NCBI RefSeq assembly: GCF_019396355.1 | Contig: NZ_JAHKRK010000009.1 | Span: forward strand, 1 to 64,000 | Source of the DNA: Pseudonocardia nigra | Lineage (GTDB): Bacteria; Actinomycetota; Actinomycetes; Mycobacteriales; Pseudonocardiaceae | Length of the DNA stretch: 64,000 bases | Direction: 5' to 3' | Shown here: positions 53,451 through 61,625 of the stretch, piece by piece | How the letters are laid out: every line of letters starts with the position of its first letter | Position numbering within the stretch: position 1 is the stretch's first letter | Program-made: the position numbers and the translations under genes | Notes under the pieces: generated by a model | The model's database searches: none | The model's input: the letters and a program-made list of their open reading frames with translations, nothing else | What the model was told of the DNA's origin: nothing

Positions 53451-54605
53451 TTAGGGGAGCTCTCGGCCCGGGTGGCGGACATCGGCGAGCAGGCGCGCGA
53501 CCGCTGCGCGGTCCGGTTTGCCCACCCCGCGCAGCGGGATCTCGTCGACGCCCCGCACGACGCGGGGCACCGCCGCCCGCCCGAGTGCGGCCCGCACGGC
53601 CGAGCGCAGCCGGTTCTCGTCCACCGGGTCGCCGGGCCGGAGGACGACGGCCGCGGCGACGACCTGCCCCCACTCGGCGTCCGGCAGCCCCACCACGCAC
53701 GCGGCGCGCACCCCGGGCTCCGCCCCGAGCACGCGTTCCACGGCCGCCGGGGCGACCTTCTCGCCCCCGGTGTTGATCACGTCGTCGGCGCGGCCGAGCA
53801 CCTCGAGGCGGCCGTCGCGCCACCGCCCCAGGTCATCGGTGCGGAACCAGCCGTCCGCGAAGACATCCGCGGTCCGCTCCGGGTCGCCGAGGTAGCCGCC
53901 GGCGAGCGTGGGGCCGCCGAGGCGGATGCGGCCGTCGGCGCCGAGGTCGACGCGCACGTCCGCCAGCGGGACCCCGTCGTAGACGCACCCGCCCGACGTC
54001 TCGCTCATCCCGTACGTGGTGACCACCCGCACCCCGGCGGCGCCCGCGCGTGCGTGCAGCCCCGGGTCCAGCGCGGCCCCGCCGACGAGCACGCCGTCAT
54101 AGCTGCGCAGCGCGTCGAGGCCGGCGCGCCCCGCGTCCAGGAGCCTGCCGAGCTGGGTGGGGACGAGGCTCGTGCAGCGCCTGCCGTCGCCGAGCTCCGC
54201 CGTCGCGGCCGCGAAGCCCTCGGGCCGGAAGCCGCCTCGCACGTCCTGCACGACGGGCGGCCGCCCGGCCAGCAGCGCGCGCACGATCACCTGGACGCCC
54301 GCCACGTGCTCGGCCGGCAGTGCCAGCAGCCACCGCGCCCGCCCGCCCAGCCGTTGCGCGGTGGCGAGCGCGGACGCCCGCAGCGCGGCGGCGGGGAGCA
54401 CCACGAGCTTGGGGCCACCGGTCGAACCGGACGTGGCGATCACCAGTGCCGTGCCGGGTTCGGGCTCGGCGGCCGGTGTCACCGACGCGCCGGGGCCGAC
54501 CGGGAGCACGGGCGGGCCGCCGCCGAGGGCGGCGTCCACGGCGGCGACCAGTTCGTCGACCCGTTCGGGGGAACCGTCGACGGGGACGCAGCGCAGCCGT
54601 TCCAT
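53451..54605 (-). CDS. menE: o-Succinylbenzoate-CoA ligase
   Basis: 384 residues, the short actinobacterial MenE. It activates o-succinylbenzoate for naphthoate ring closure by MenB. ANL motifs: LVIATSGSTGGPKLVVL, LPAEHVAGVQVIVRAL, TYGMSETSGGCVYDG, GWFRTDDLGRW, GRADDVINTGGEKVAPAAVE and the final PLRGVGKPDRAAV with the catalytic Lys. The ATG is decided by AGGAG six bases upstream. It lies near menA and menB on the same strand, the mycobacterial men region. Confidence 0.92.
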   Translation of the reverse strand: MERLRCVPVDGSPERVDELVAAVDAALGGGPPVLPVGPGASVTPAAEPEPGTALVIATSGSTGGPKLVVLPAAALRASALATAQRLGGRARWLLALPAEHVAGVQVIVRALLAGRPPVVQDVRGGFRPEGFAAATAELGDGRRCTSLVPTQLGRLLDAGRAGLDALRSYDGVLVGGAALDPGLHARAGAAGVRVVTTYGMSETSGGCVYDGVPLADVRVDLGADGRIRLGGPTLAGGYLGDPERTADVFADGWFRTDDLGRWRDGRLEVLGRADDVINTGGEKVAPAAVERVLGAEPGVRAACVVGLPDAEWGQVVAAAVVLRPGDPVDENRLRSAVRAALGRAAVPRVVRGVDEIPLRGVGKPDRAAVARLLADVRHPGRELP

Positions 54606-54762
54606 GACCACTCCTCGATCGACCCGGGTGAACGAGCCGTCACAGTGCCACGACCGGGAGGCCGGCGGGCGCCGAGGGCGTCACGCGCGATCGAGCCGGC
54701 GCTGCTCGATCCTCGTGACCGAACCCTGCGGCGCCCCGCTCATGACCACGACATCGTGGCGG

Positions 54763-55629
54763 TCAGGGCGCGATGTCGAGCGCGGCCAGACGTTGCGGGT
54801 CGGCCAGGATGTCGATCTCCACGATCAGCCCGTCCGCGACCGTGAACGCCAGCACCGCCACCGGTCGGCCGTCGATCGTGGACACGATGCCGGGGCCGCC
54901 GTTGACCACCGCGAACCGCGCCCGGAGCCCGGCCGCCCGGTACATCGTCGCCTGCCCGGCGACCTCGGCCGCGCCCCGGACGAGCTTCGAACCCGCGCCG
55001 CCGGTGTCGACGCGCAGCACGGCGTCCGGATGCAGGAGCGCGACCAGCCCCGCGAAGTCACCGCCGCGTGCCGCCGCGAGCCAGGCGTCGACGATCTCCC
55101 GCTGCCGGGCACGATCGGGCTGCCCGCCAGACGTTGCACCCTGGACCCGCCGCCGGGCCCGGCTGGCCAGCTGCCGGGCCGCGGCCGGCGTCCGCCCCAC
55201 CATCGGGGCGATTTCCTCGAACGGCACCGCGAACATGTCGTGCAGCACGAACGCGAGCCGCTCCGCGGGGTCGAGCGCCTCCAGCACGACCAGCAGCGCG
55301 AGCCCGACGGAGTCGGCGAGGACACCCTGCTCGGCCGGGTCGACCCCGTCGCCGGACTCCACGACCGGATCGGGCACCCGCACGTCCAGCGGGTCCTCGC
55401 GTCGGGTCTCCCGCGAGCGGAGCATTTTGAGGCACTGGCGCGAGACGATCGTCGTGAGCCAGCCGCCGACGTTCTCCACGTCGTCGCCCGACGCGCGCGA
55501 GACCCGCAACCAGGCCTCCTGCACCGCGTCCTCGGCCTCGGCGAACGAGCCGAGCATCCGATAGGCCACGGCCCGCAGGCGGGATCGGTGCTCCTCGAAC
55601 TGCGCCGCCCAGAATTCGTTGTCCTGCAC
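54763..55629 (-). CDS. ECF41-type RNA polymerase sigma factor with SnoaL-like domain
   Basis: 288 residues. Region 2 (FEEHRSRLRAVAYRMLGSFAEAEDAVQEAWLR, GGWLTTIVSRQCLKMLRSR) and region 4 (PAERLAFVLHDMFAVPFEEIA, TPAAARQLASRARRRV) are followed by a ~100-residue NTF2/SnoaL-like regulatory domain, the ECF41 layout. The DGxP-type loop (TIDGRPVAV) and the terminal ILADPQRL (NPDKL-like) are present; the interdomain WLPEP motif is reduced to RVPDPV. ECF41 factors have no anti-sigma protein and act on a divergent carboxymuconolactone-decarboxylase/AhpD-like gene, which is exactly the neighbour here. Confidence 0.88.
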   Translation of the reverse strand: MQDNEFWAAQFEEHRSRLRAVAYRMLGSFAEAEDAVQEAWLRVSRASGDDVENVGGWLTTIVSRQCLKMLRSRETRREDPLDVRVPDPVVESGDGVDPAEQGVLADSVGLALLVVLEALDPAERLAFVLHDMFAVPFEEIAPMVGRTPAAARQLASRARRRVQGATSGGQPDRARQREIVDAWLAAARGGDFAGLVALLHPDAVLRVDTGGAGSKLVRGAAEVAGQATMYRAAGLRARFAVVNGGPGIVSTIDGRPVAVLAFTVADGLIVEIDILADPQRLAALDIAP

Positions 55630-55630
55630 C

Positions 55631-55657
55631 TGTCACATCCTCTTGATCCGGCGGGTC
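55631..55657 (+). promoter_or_regulatory. Predicted ECF41 target promoter
   Basis: TGTCACA at 55631-55637, then 16 bases, then GGTC at 55654-55657. The ECF41 consensus described for such loci is TGTCACA-N16-CGTC, so one base differs. It faces the AhpD-like gene, which starts ~48 bases downstream. Confidence 0.65.
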
Positions 55658-55705
55658 ACCCCCATGACCGCCCGGACGGGGCGAACGTGACAGCAGGAGG
55701 ACATG

Positions 55706-56161
55706 ATGCAGGCTCGGATGACCCACCCCATGATGGTGCTGCCGGACGCGATGAAGGCGCTGCTCGCGCTGAGCAAGTCCGCGCAGCCGGGCGCCGTTCC
55801 CGAGACCACGCACAAGCTGATCCACCTGCGGGTGAGCCAGATCAACGGCTGCAGCCTGTGCGTGGACATGCACGCGAGAGAGCTCAAGGACGCCGGTGAG
55901 AAGGACGAGCGGATCTGGGGCGTCGGCGCGTGGCGGGAGTCGCCGTACTTCAACGACGCCGAACGGGCCGCGCTCGCGCTCGCCGAGTGCGTGACCCGGC
56001 TCGCGGACCGGACGGACGGCGTCCCCGACGCCGTCTGGGACGACGCCGCCGACCACTACGACGAGAAGGAGCTCTCGTCGCTGCTGGTGTCGATCGGGGC
56101 GATCAACGTCTGGAACCGGCTCAACGCCGCTGTTCGGCAGCCTGCCGGCTCAGCCTGGTGA
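55706..56161 (+). CDS. Carboxymuconolactone decarboxylase/AhpD-family peroxidase-like protein
   Basis: 151 residues. AhpD-like helical fold with the CxxC and His of the active site in INGCSLCVDMHARELKD (Cys49, Cys52, His56), preceded by TTHKLIHLRVSQ and followed by ALALAECVTRLAD. Likely a thiol peroxidase/disulfide reductase; members divergent from ECF41 genes are their main target. The second of two adjacent ATGs is used because AGGAGG is five bases upstream of it. A perfect 30-base palindrome downstream ends the transcript. Confidence 0.87.
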   Translation: MQARMTHPMMVLPDAMKALLALSKSAQPGAVPETTHKLIHLRVSQINGCSLCVDMHARELKDAGEKDERIWGVGAWRESPYFNDAERAALALAECVTRLADRTDGVPDAVWDDAADHYDEKELSSLLVSIGAINVWNRLNAAVRQPAGSAW

Positions 56162-56214
56162 GACGGGGTCGAACCCCAGCTGGTGCCCCGCCCGCGGAGA
56201 CACCGGCCTGGACA

Positions 56215-56244
56215 ACCACCCCCGGCGCCGGCGCCGGGGGTGGT
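56215..56244. terminator. Bidirectional terminator (perfect palindrome)
   Basis: ACCACCCCCGGCGCC followed directly by its complement, 15 bp arms without a spacer (the actual loop would take a few central bases). It lies between the convergent AhpD-like and menB genes. Confidence 0.8.
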
Positions 56245-56286
56245 CGGCCCGGGTGTGCCATCAGGTGACCCGGGCGTGGCGCTGGT

Positions 56287-57198
56287 TCAGTAGTGCCACG
56301 GGAACGGCGCCCAGTCGGGTTCGCGCTTCTGCAGGAACGCGTCCCGGCCCTCGACCGCCTCGTCGGTCATGTACGCCAGGCGCGTGGCCTCGCCGGCGAA
56401 CAGCTGCTGGCCGACCAGGCCGTCGTCGATGAGGTTGAAGGCGTACTTGAGCATCCGCTGCGCCGTCGGCGACTTGCCGTTGATCTCCCGGGCCCACTCG
56501 AGGGCGACCTCCTCGAGCTCGGCGTGCGGGACGACGGCGTTCACCATGCCCATCCGGTGCGCGTCCTCGGCGGAGTACTCGCGGCCGAGGAAGAAGATCT
56601 CCCTCGCGAACTTCTGGCCCACCTGCCGCGCCAGGTAGGCCGACCCGAAGCCGCCGTCGAAGCTGCCCACGTCGGCGTCGGTCTGCTTGAACCGCGCGTG
56701 CTCGGCGCTGGCCAGCGTCATGTCCGCCGTGACGTGCAGGGAGTGCCCGCCGCCCGCCGCCCAGCCGGGGACGACGGCGATCACGACCTTCGGCATGAAC
56801 CGGATGAGCCGCTGGCACTCCAGGATGTGCAGGCGCCCGGCGCGGGCCGGGTCCACCGTCTCCGCGGTCTCACCGGATGCGTACTGGTAGCCGGTGCGTC
56901 CGCGGATGCGCTGGTCACCGCCGGAGCAGAACGCCCAGCCGCCGTCCTTGGGCGACGGCCCGTTGCCGGTCAGCAGCACGCACCCGACGTCGGGGGTCTG
57001 GCGCGCGTGGTCCAGCGCCCGGTACAGCTCGTCCACCGTGCCCGGGCGGAACGCGTTGCGCACCTCCGGACGGTCGAACGCGATGCGCACGGCCCCGGTG
57101 TCGATCGCCCGGTGGTAGGTGATGTCGGTGAAGTCGAAGCCCTCGACCTCCCGCCACGCGGCGGGGTCGAACAGCTCGGACGGCGCAGCGGTGCCCAC
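56287..57198 (-). CDS. menB: 1,4-dihydroxy-2-naphthoyl-CoA synthase
   Basis: 303 residues of the crotonase family. Closes the second ring in menaquinone synthesis. Seen: FTDITYHRAIDTGAVRIAFD, RPEVRNAFRPGTVDELYRAL, LTGNGPSPKDGGWAFCSGGD, VPGWAAGGGHSLHVTADMTLA (oxyanion hole), KQTDADVGSFDGGFGSAYLA and terminal DAFLQKREPDWAPFPWHY. No ATG is available near the expected N-terminus; the GTG at VGTAAPSELF is the best start, with AAGG about nine bases upstream. It follows the DUF1360 gene by 25 bases. Confidence 0.93.
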   Translation of the reverse strand: MGTAAPSELFDPAAWREVEGFDFTDITYHRAIDTGAVRIAFDRPEVRNAFRPGTVDELYRALDHARQTPDVGCVLLTGNGPSPKDGGWAFCSGGDQRIRGRTGYQYASGETAETVDPARAGRLHILECQRLIRFMPKVVIAVVPGWAAGGGHSLHVTADMTLASAEHARFKQTDADVGSFDGGFGSAYLARQVGQKFAREIFFLGREYSAEDAHRMGMVNAVVPHAELEEVALEWAREINGKSPTAQRMLKYAFNLIDDGLVGQQLFAGEATRLAYMTDEAVEGRDAFLQKREPDWAPFPWHY

Positions 57199-57223
57199 GA
57201 CGAGCGACCTTATGTCGACCGGG

Positions 57224-57748
57224 TCATTCCGCCGACTGCTGGGCCTTCGCGTAGGCGAGCTGGAGGAAGTCGGCACCCGCCAGGGCGGTGAAGGTGGTGG
57301 CGACGAGGCGGGTGAACCGCGGCGCGAACACAAACCCGATCGCGAAGCCGGTGGCGATCCACATGTCGAGACAGAACGGACAGGTGACGAGCTCGCCGAG
57401 GGCGTGCCGCAGTCCGCTCGAGTGCCGGGCCTCCTCCATCACCTCGGCGGGTCCGCCGGTCCCCGAGTACCGCGTGAACGGGGCGCGCAGCGGGCTCGTC
57501 ACCGCGTCCTTCGACAGCGTGCGCGACAGCTTGTGCGTGCCCATCGTCAGCAGCAGGACGTCCCACGGCCGGATGGACGGGGGCAGCCGCCGCCCGGTGA
57601 GCGCGGCGAGCCCGGCCGCACCCGCTATGAGCGCGCCGAACACCGCCATCACGGCGACGTAGCCGCCCAGCGGCCGGTCCTCGCCCTGCCGGTACTCCTC
57701 GGCCTCCTCGCGCGCGGTCGTCGTCACGCCGTTGCCGCTCTGCTGCAT
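57224..57748 (-). CDS. DUF1360 membrane protein
   Basis: 174 residues. DUF1360, named from Bacillus sporulation-associated membrane proteins: LLTMGTHKLSRTLSKDAVTSPLRAPF is the conserved block, followed by LVTCPFCLDMWIATGFAIGFV with a CxxC at the membrane edge, and one further helix. Three membrane segments in all. AAGGAA lies seven bases before the ATG. It is first in an operon with menB; the functional link is unclear. Confidence 0.85.
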   Translation of the reverse strand: MQQSGNGVTTTAREEAEEYRQGEDRPLGGYVAVMAVFGALIAGAAGLAALTGRRLPPSIRPWDVLLLTMGTHKLSRTLSKDAVTSPLRAPFTRYSGTGGPAEVMEEARHSSGLRHALGELVTCPFCLDMWIATGFAIGFVFAPRFTRLVATTFTALAGADFLQLAYAKAQQSAE

Positions 57749-57832
57749 GTCCAGTTCCTTCCATCGGGTCCAGGTCCCGGACTACCCGCTCGCGGCGGTC
57801 GCACCCACCGTCGCGCTGGCAGGATCGGGGAG

Positions 57833-58960
57833 GTGCAGACCCTCTCCAAGGGCGCGAACGTGCCCCTCCCCGCCGGTCCCGTCGCGGTGCGCGTCGCGGC
57901 GGCTGTGTCCGTCGACATCTCCGCGCTGCTCGTGACGGACACGGGGAAGGTCCGCGGCGACGCCGACTTCGTCTTCTACAACCAGCCGGAGGCGCCCGGC
58001 GTGCGCTACCGGGCGGACGGGGTGGACGTCGACCCCGGCGCGGTCGAGCAGGCGGTCGAGCGCGTGGTCGTCATCGCCAGCCTGGACGGCCGCGGCCGGG
58101 CGACGTTCGGTGCGCTCGGCGGGTTGCGCCTCGACGTCGCGGTGGCCGGGGAGCCGGTCGCGCAGTTCACGCCCGACGGGCTGGGGGCGGAGACCGCGTT
58201 GCTGTGCGTGGAGATCTACCGCCGGAACAATCAGTGGAAGGTGCGTGCGGTCGGGCAGGGCTACGCGAACGGGCTGGCCGGGATCGCCACCGACTTCGGC
58301 ATCACCGTCGAGGACGAGCCCGCGCCCGAGCCGGTCCCGGCCCCCGCCGCCCCGGCCGCCGGGAAGATCACCCTCGACAAGGGGAAGGTGTCGCTGACGA
58401 AGCGGCAGACGGTCTCCCTCACCAAGGGCGGCGCACCGGCCCTGCGCCGGGTGGCGATGGGGCTGGGGTGGGACCCGGCGGCGGGCGGGCGCAGCATCGA
58501 CCTCGACGCATCCGCGATCCTGATCGACGGCCGCGGGCGCAAGACCGACGCGGTCTGGTTCATGAGCAAGCAGGCGCTGCGCGGGCTCGTGGCCCACTCC
58601 GGCGACAACGTCACCGGCCACGGGGCCGGCGACGACGAGACGATCACCGCGGACCTGCACGCGCTGCCGGCCGACGTCACGGCGATCGTGTTCGTCGTCA
58701 ACTCGTTCCGCGGCCAGAAGTTCACCGAGGTGGCCAGCGCCTACTGCCGGCTCCTGGACCTCGACAGCGGCGCGGAGCTCGTCCGCTTCGACCTCAGCGA
58801 CTCCGAGCCGCGGACGGGCGTGGTGATGAGCGTGCTGCGCCGCAACGGGGCCGCGTGGGAGATGACGGCGATCGGCGAGTTCCACGACGGCAAGACGGTG
58901 CGGGCGATGTACGGGGTGGCCGAGGACGTGGTGCGCGGGCTGCCGGCCGCCGCCACCTGA
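57833..58960 (+). CDS. Double TerD-domain protein
   Basis: 375 residues with two TerD (calcium-binding, stress/tellurite-type) domains. Domain 1 (residues 1-170): VQTLSKGANVPLPAG, TGKVRGDADFVFYNQPEAPG, CVEIYRRNNQWKVRAVGQGYANGL. Domain 2 (~200-375): LTKGGAPALRRVAMGLGWDP, DLDASAILIDGRGRKTDAVW, NSFRGQKFTEV. Each has the typical Asp clusters. A Pro/Ala/Glu linker separates them. Such proteins occur as stress-linked surface-sensing modules in actinomycetes, but here without the rest of a ter operon. The GTG is next to GGGGAG. Confidence 0.88.
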   Translation: MQTLSKGANVPLPAGPVAVRVAAAVSVDISALLVTDTGKVRGDADFVFYNQPEAPGVRYRADGVDVDPGAVEQAVERVVVIASLDGRGRATFGALGGLRLDVAVAGEPVAQFTPDGLGAETALLCVEIYRRNNQWKVRAVGQGYANGLAGIATDFGITVEDEPAPEPVPAPAAPAAGKITLDKGKVSLTKRQTVSLTKGGAPALRRVAMGLGWDPAAGGRSIDLDASAILIDGRGRKTDAVWFMSKQALRGLVAHSGDNVTGHGAGDDETITADLHALPADVTAIVFVVNSFRGQKFTEVASAYCRLLDLDSGAELVRFDLSDSEPRTGVVMSVLRRNGAAWEMTAIGEFHDGKTVRAMYGVAEDVVRGLPAAAT

Positions 58961-59045
58961 TCGTTTGGTCGGGTGCGCATGCGTTGACGAGTGGGGCCGC
59001 AGATGCGACGGTCGGGAAGTCTTCCCCTCACCGTCGAGAGGACCC

Positions 59046-59861
59046 ATGATGGCGACTGCGAACAAGGTGAGCGTGATCCCCTGCGGGGCCATGACCGCGG
59101 ACCTGACCTGGCTGTTGCTGAAGCCGGGCCGGTCGATCGTCGACCGCAGCAACAAGAGCGCCCCGGCCCCGTGGGTCGACGTCCCCACGCACTGCGTCCT
59201 GGTGGAGACCTCGGAGGGCAAGCTCCTGTGGGACACCAGCTGCCCGCGGGACTGGGAGGAGCGCTGGGGCCCGACGGGCCTGCAGGAGTTCTTCCCCTAC
59301 GACAACGTCAGCGACGAGGAGTACCTCGACGCGCGGCTGCAGCAGATGGGCGTGGGCCTCGACGAGATCGACTACGTGGTTCTCTCGCACCTGCACTTCG
59401 ACCACGCGGGCAACGCGCAGATGTTCAAGAACACCGGCGCCAGGCTCGTCTGCCACCAGCGCGAGAAGGACTTCGCGTTCGGCTTCGACGGGCTCTTCAC
59501 CGGCGCCCACCTCAAGACCGACTACGAGGGGCTGGAGTTCGAGACCGTCTCCGGCGACACGGAGCTGCTGCCCGGCGTCACGCTGATCGAGACGCCGGGC
59601 CACACGGTGGGGTGCATGTCGATGCAGGTGGACCTGCCCGAGACCGGCACCATGATCTTCACCTCCGACGCCGTGTACATGGGGGAGAGCTACGGGCCCC
59701 CCGCGGTGCCCGCGGCGATCGTCAACAACCTGGAGCAGTTCTACTCGTCGGTGGAGAAGCTGCGCGGCATCCAGGAGCGCACGAACGCCACGATGGTGTT
59801 CGGCCACGACGCCGAGCAGATCCACCAGCTGCGCGTCGCTCCGGAGGGGGCGTACACGTGA
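59046..59861 (+). CDS. Metallo-beta-lactamase-fold lactonase (AttM/AHL-lactonase family)
   Basis: 271 residues. Two-zinc site motifs are complete: SHLHFDHAGN (H-x-H-x-D-H), a His in ETPGHTVGCMS, the bridging Asp in FTSDAVY, and a last His in VFGHDAEQ. The start region (VSVIPCGAMTADLTWLLLKPG) and size are those of N-acyl-homoserine lactonases including AttM/BlcC, which hydrolyses gamma-butyrolactone. Two ATGs are adjacent; GAGAGG is upstream of both. It overlaps the transhydrogenase gene by GTGA. In that company a gamma-butyrolactonase role is more likely than quorum quenching, an inference. Confidence 0.85.
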   Translation: MMATANKVSVIPCGAMTADLTWLLLKPGRSIVDRSNKSAPAPWVDVPTHCVLVETSEGKLLWDTSCPRDWEERWGPTGLQEFFPYDNVSDEEYLDARLQQMGVGLDEIDYVVLSHLHFDHAGNAQMFKNTGARLVCHQREKDFAFGFDGLFTGAHLKTDYEGLEFETVSGDTELLPGVTLIETPGHTVGCMSMQVDLPETGTMIFTSDAVYMGESYGPPAVPAAIVNNLEQFYSSVEKLRGIQERTNATMVFGHDAEQIHQLRVAPEGAYT

Positions 59862-61147
59862 CCTCGCAGGAGCTCACCGAGGAGACAATCTTCACCTGGG
59901 GTGCCCCGCCGCTGAAGTTCGGCGCGGGTGCCTCCGACGAGGTCGGCTTCGAGATGTCCGGGTACGGCGTGCGGCGGGTGCTGATCGTCACCGATCCGGG
60001 GATCAACGCGATCGGCATGCCGCAGCGGATCGCCGACAACCTGCGCCGCTACGACATCGAGTCGGAGATCTTCGACGGCGTGCACGTCGAGCCCACCGAC
60101 GACTCGATGAACAAGGCCACCGAGTACGCCCGCGCGCAGGGCCCGTGGGACGGGTTCGTGGCCGTCGGCGGCGGGTCGGCGATCGACACGGCCAAGGCCG
60201 TCAACCTGCTCACCAGCCATCCCGGTGAGCTGATGGACTACATCAACAAGCCGATCGGCAACGCGAAGGTGCCCCCGGGGCAGCTCAAGCCGCTCATCGC
60301 GATCCCCACCACGGCCGGCACGGGCTCGGAGTCCACCGCGATGTGCGTGCTGGACATCCTGTCCATGAAGGTCAAGACGGGGATCAGCCACTGGCGGCTG
60401 CGCCCCACCCTGGCGGTGGTCGACCCGCTGCTGACCATGTCGCTGCCGCCGGAGGTCACCGCGGCGTCCGGGATGGACATCGTCTGCCACGCGCTGGAGT
60501 CCTACACCGCGCGCTGGTACACGACCTTCGACCGGAAGAAGCCCGAGGAGCGGGTCACCTACTGCGGCTCGAACCCGGTGTCCGACCTGTGGTGCGAGAA
60601 GTCGATGACGCTGCTGGCGAAGTCGTTCCGCACGGCGGTGCACCGCGGCGCCGACGACGTGGCGGCGCGCTCGGACATGATGATGGCGGCCACCTTCGCC
60701 GGCATGGGCTTCGGCAACTCGGGCGTGCACATCCCGCACGCCAACGCCTACCCGATCGCGGGCATGGTGAAGGACTACCGGCCCGCCGGCTACCCGCAGG
60801 ACGAGCCGATGGTGCCGCACGGGCAGTCCGTGTCGCTGACGGCGCCCGAGGCGTTCCGGTTCTCGTTCGAGAGCGCCCCGGAGCGGCACCTGCGGGCGGC
60901 GGAGCTGATGGACCCCGGTGCGGACAAGGTGAACGACGCGCGCGAGCAGCTGCCGTCGGTGCTGATCCGCCTGATGCGCGACATCGGCATCCCGAACGGG
61001 ATCGGCGGCGTCGGCTACACCGAGGCCGACGTCCCCGACCTCGTCCCGGGAACCATGAAGCAGCAGCGGCTGCTCGCGACCTGCCCGAAGACGCCCACCG
61101 AGGACGACATCGCCGACATCCTCACCAAATCCGTCGAGAACTGGTGA
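59858..61147 (+). CDS. Iron-containing alcohol dehydrogenase of the hydroxyacid-oxoacid transhydrogenase (ADHFE1/HOT) type
   Basis: 429 residues. Group III metal-dependent alcohol dehydrogenase: RRVLIVTDPGIN, FVAVGGGSAIDTAKAVNL (nucleotide loop), IAIPTTAGTGSESTAM, SGMDIVCHALESYT and GVHIPHANAYPIAG (metal ligands Asp, His, His, His). The inserts KTGISHWRLRPTLAVVDPLL, TYCGSNPVSDLWCEKSM and VPHGQSVSLTAPEAFRF are characteristic of mammalian-type HOT, which couples 4-hydroxybutyrate oxidation to reduction of 2-oxoglutarate, giving succinic semialdehyde and D-2-hydroxyglutarate, with bound nicotinamide. Coupled to the lactonase gene by overlap. Confidence 0.85.
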   Translation: MTSQELTEETIFTWGAPPLKFGAGASDEVGFEMSGYGVRRVLIVTDPGINAIGMPQRIADNLRRYDIESEIFDGVHVEPTDDSMNKATEYARAQGPWDGFVAVGGGSAIDTAKAVNLLTSHPGELMDYINKPIGNAKVPPGQLKPLIAIPTTAGTGSESTAMCVLDILSMKVKTGISHWRLRPTLAVVDPLLTMSLPPEVTAASGMDIVCHALESYTARWYTTFDRKKPEERVTYCGSNPVSDLWCEKSMTLLAKSFRTAVHRGADDVAARSDMMMAATFAGMGFGNSGVHIPHANAYPIAGMVKDYRPAGYPQDEPMVPHGQSVSLTAPEAFRFSFESAPERHLRAAELMDPGADKVNDAREQLPSVLIRLMRDIGIPNGIGGVGYTEADVPDLVPGTMKQQRLLATCPKTPTEDDIADILTKSVENW

Positions 61148-61165
61148 CGAGCGCCGGAGGCGCCC

Positions 61166-61621
61166 ATGCCGATCTACGTGTTCAAGTGTGAGTGCGGGCT
61201 GCGGTTCGAGCAGCTCACCTCGTTCGACGCCGCGCCGCCAGGTTGCCCGGAGTGCGGCGGGGCCACCCGGAAGATCCCGGCGGGGTTCAGCCTCGGAGGC
61301 CAGGCCGACGCGGGTCTGGCCAAGGAGCAGATGCCGCAGACCTGGCGCGGCACCTACGAGGGCAACCGCGAGTACGTCACCGGGATGCGACGGCAGTGGG
61401 ACCGCCGGCAGCGGCTCGAGGCGAAGCACCCGGAGCTCGCCGGGGACCAGCGCCCGATCGTCGCGCACGAGGGCCGCTACCACGGTGCGCCGCTCCGCGC
61501 CGGGGACCCGGTGATCGGCGGGACGGCGGGCCATGGGCACGGACACGGGCACGGACACGGACACGGCGGCCCGGCCGCAGCTCCGCCGTCGAGCCCACCC
61601 GCGTCCGGGGGCTCTGACTGA
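61166..61621 (+). CDS. FmdB-type zinc-ribbon protein with a His-rich tail
   Basis: 151 residues. The first 40 form a FmdB/CxxC regulatory zinc ribbon: PIYVFKCECGLRFEQL and PGCPECGGATRKIPAGF. The rest is basic and polar (REYVTGMRRQWDRRQRLEAK), ending in an alternating Gly-His run near residue 125 that could bind nickel, zinc or iron. FmdB was first found with formamidase genes and regulates or supports metal enzymes. Between a metal-dependent HOT enzyme and a Fe-S enzyme it may assist metal supply. GGAGG lies about six bases before the ATG. Confidence 0.82.
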   Translation: MPIYVFKCECGLRFEQLTSFDAAPPGCPECGGATRKIPAGFSLGGQADAGLAKEQMPQTWRGTYEGNREYVTGMRRQWDRRQRLEAKHPELAGDQRPIVAHEGRYHGAPLRAGDPVIGGTAGHGHGHGHGHGHGGPAAAPPSSPPASGGSD

Positions 61622-61625
61622 CGCC

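Noticed and set aside
59046-59861. Quorum-quenching AHL lactonase as the primary role
   Set aside because: The fold allows it, but no acyl-homoserine-lactone genes are present and translational coupling to a 4-hydroxybutyrate-type enzyme favours a catabolic lactone. It remains possible.
59858-61147. Methanol/NDMA-dependent alcohol dehydrogenase (Mno/Mdo)
   Set aside because: Although an iron-type alcohol dehydrogenase of similar size, the inserts and conserved blocks match the hydroxyacid-oxoacid transhydrogenase branch better.
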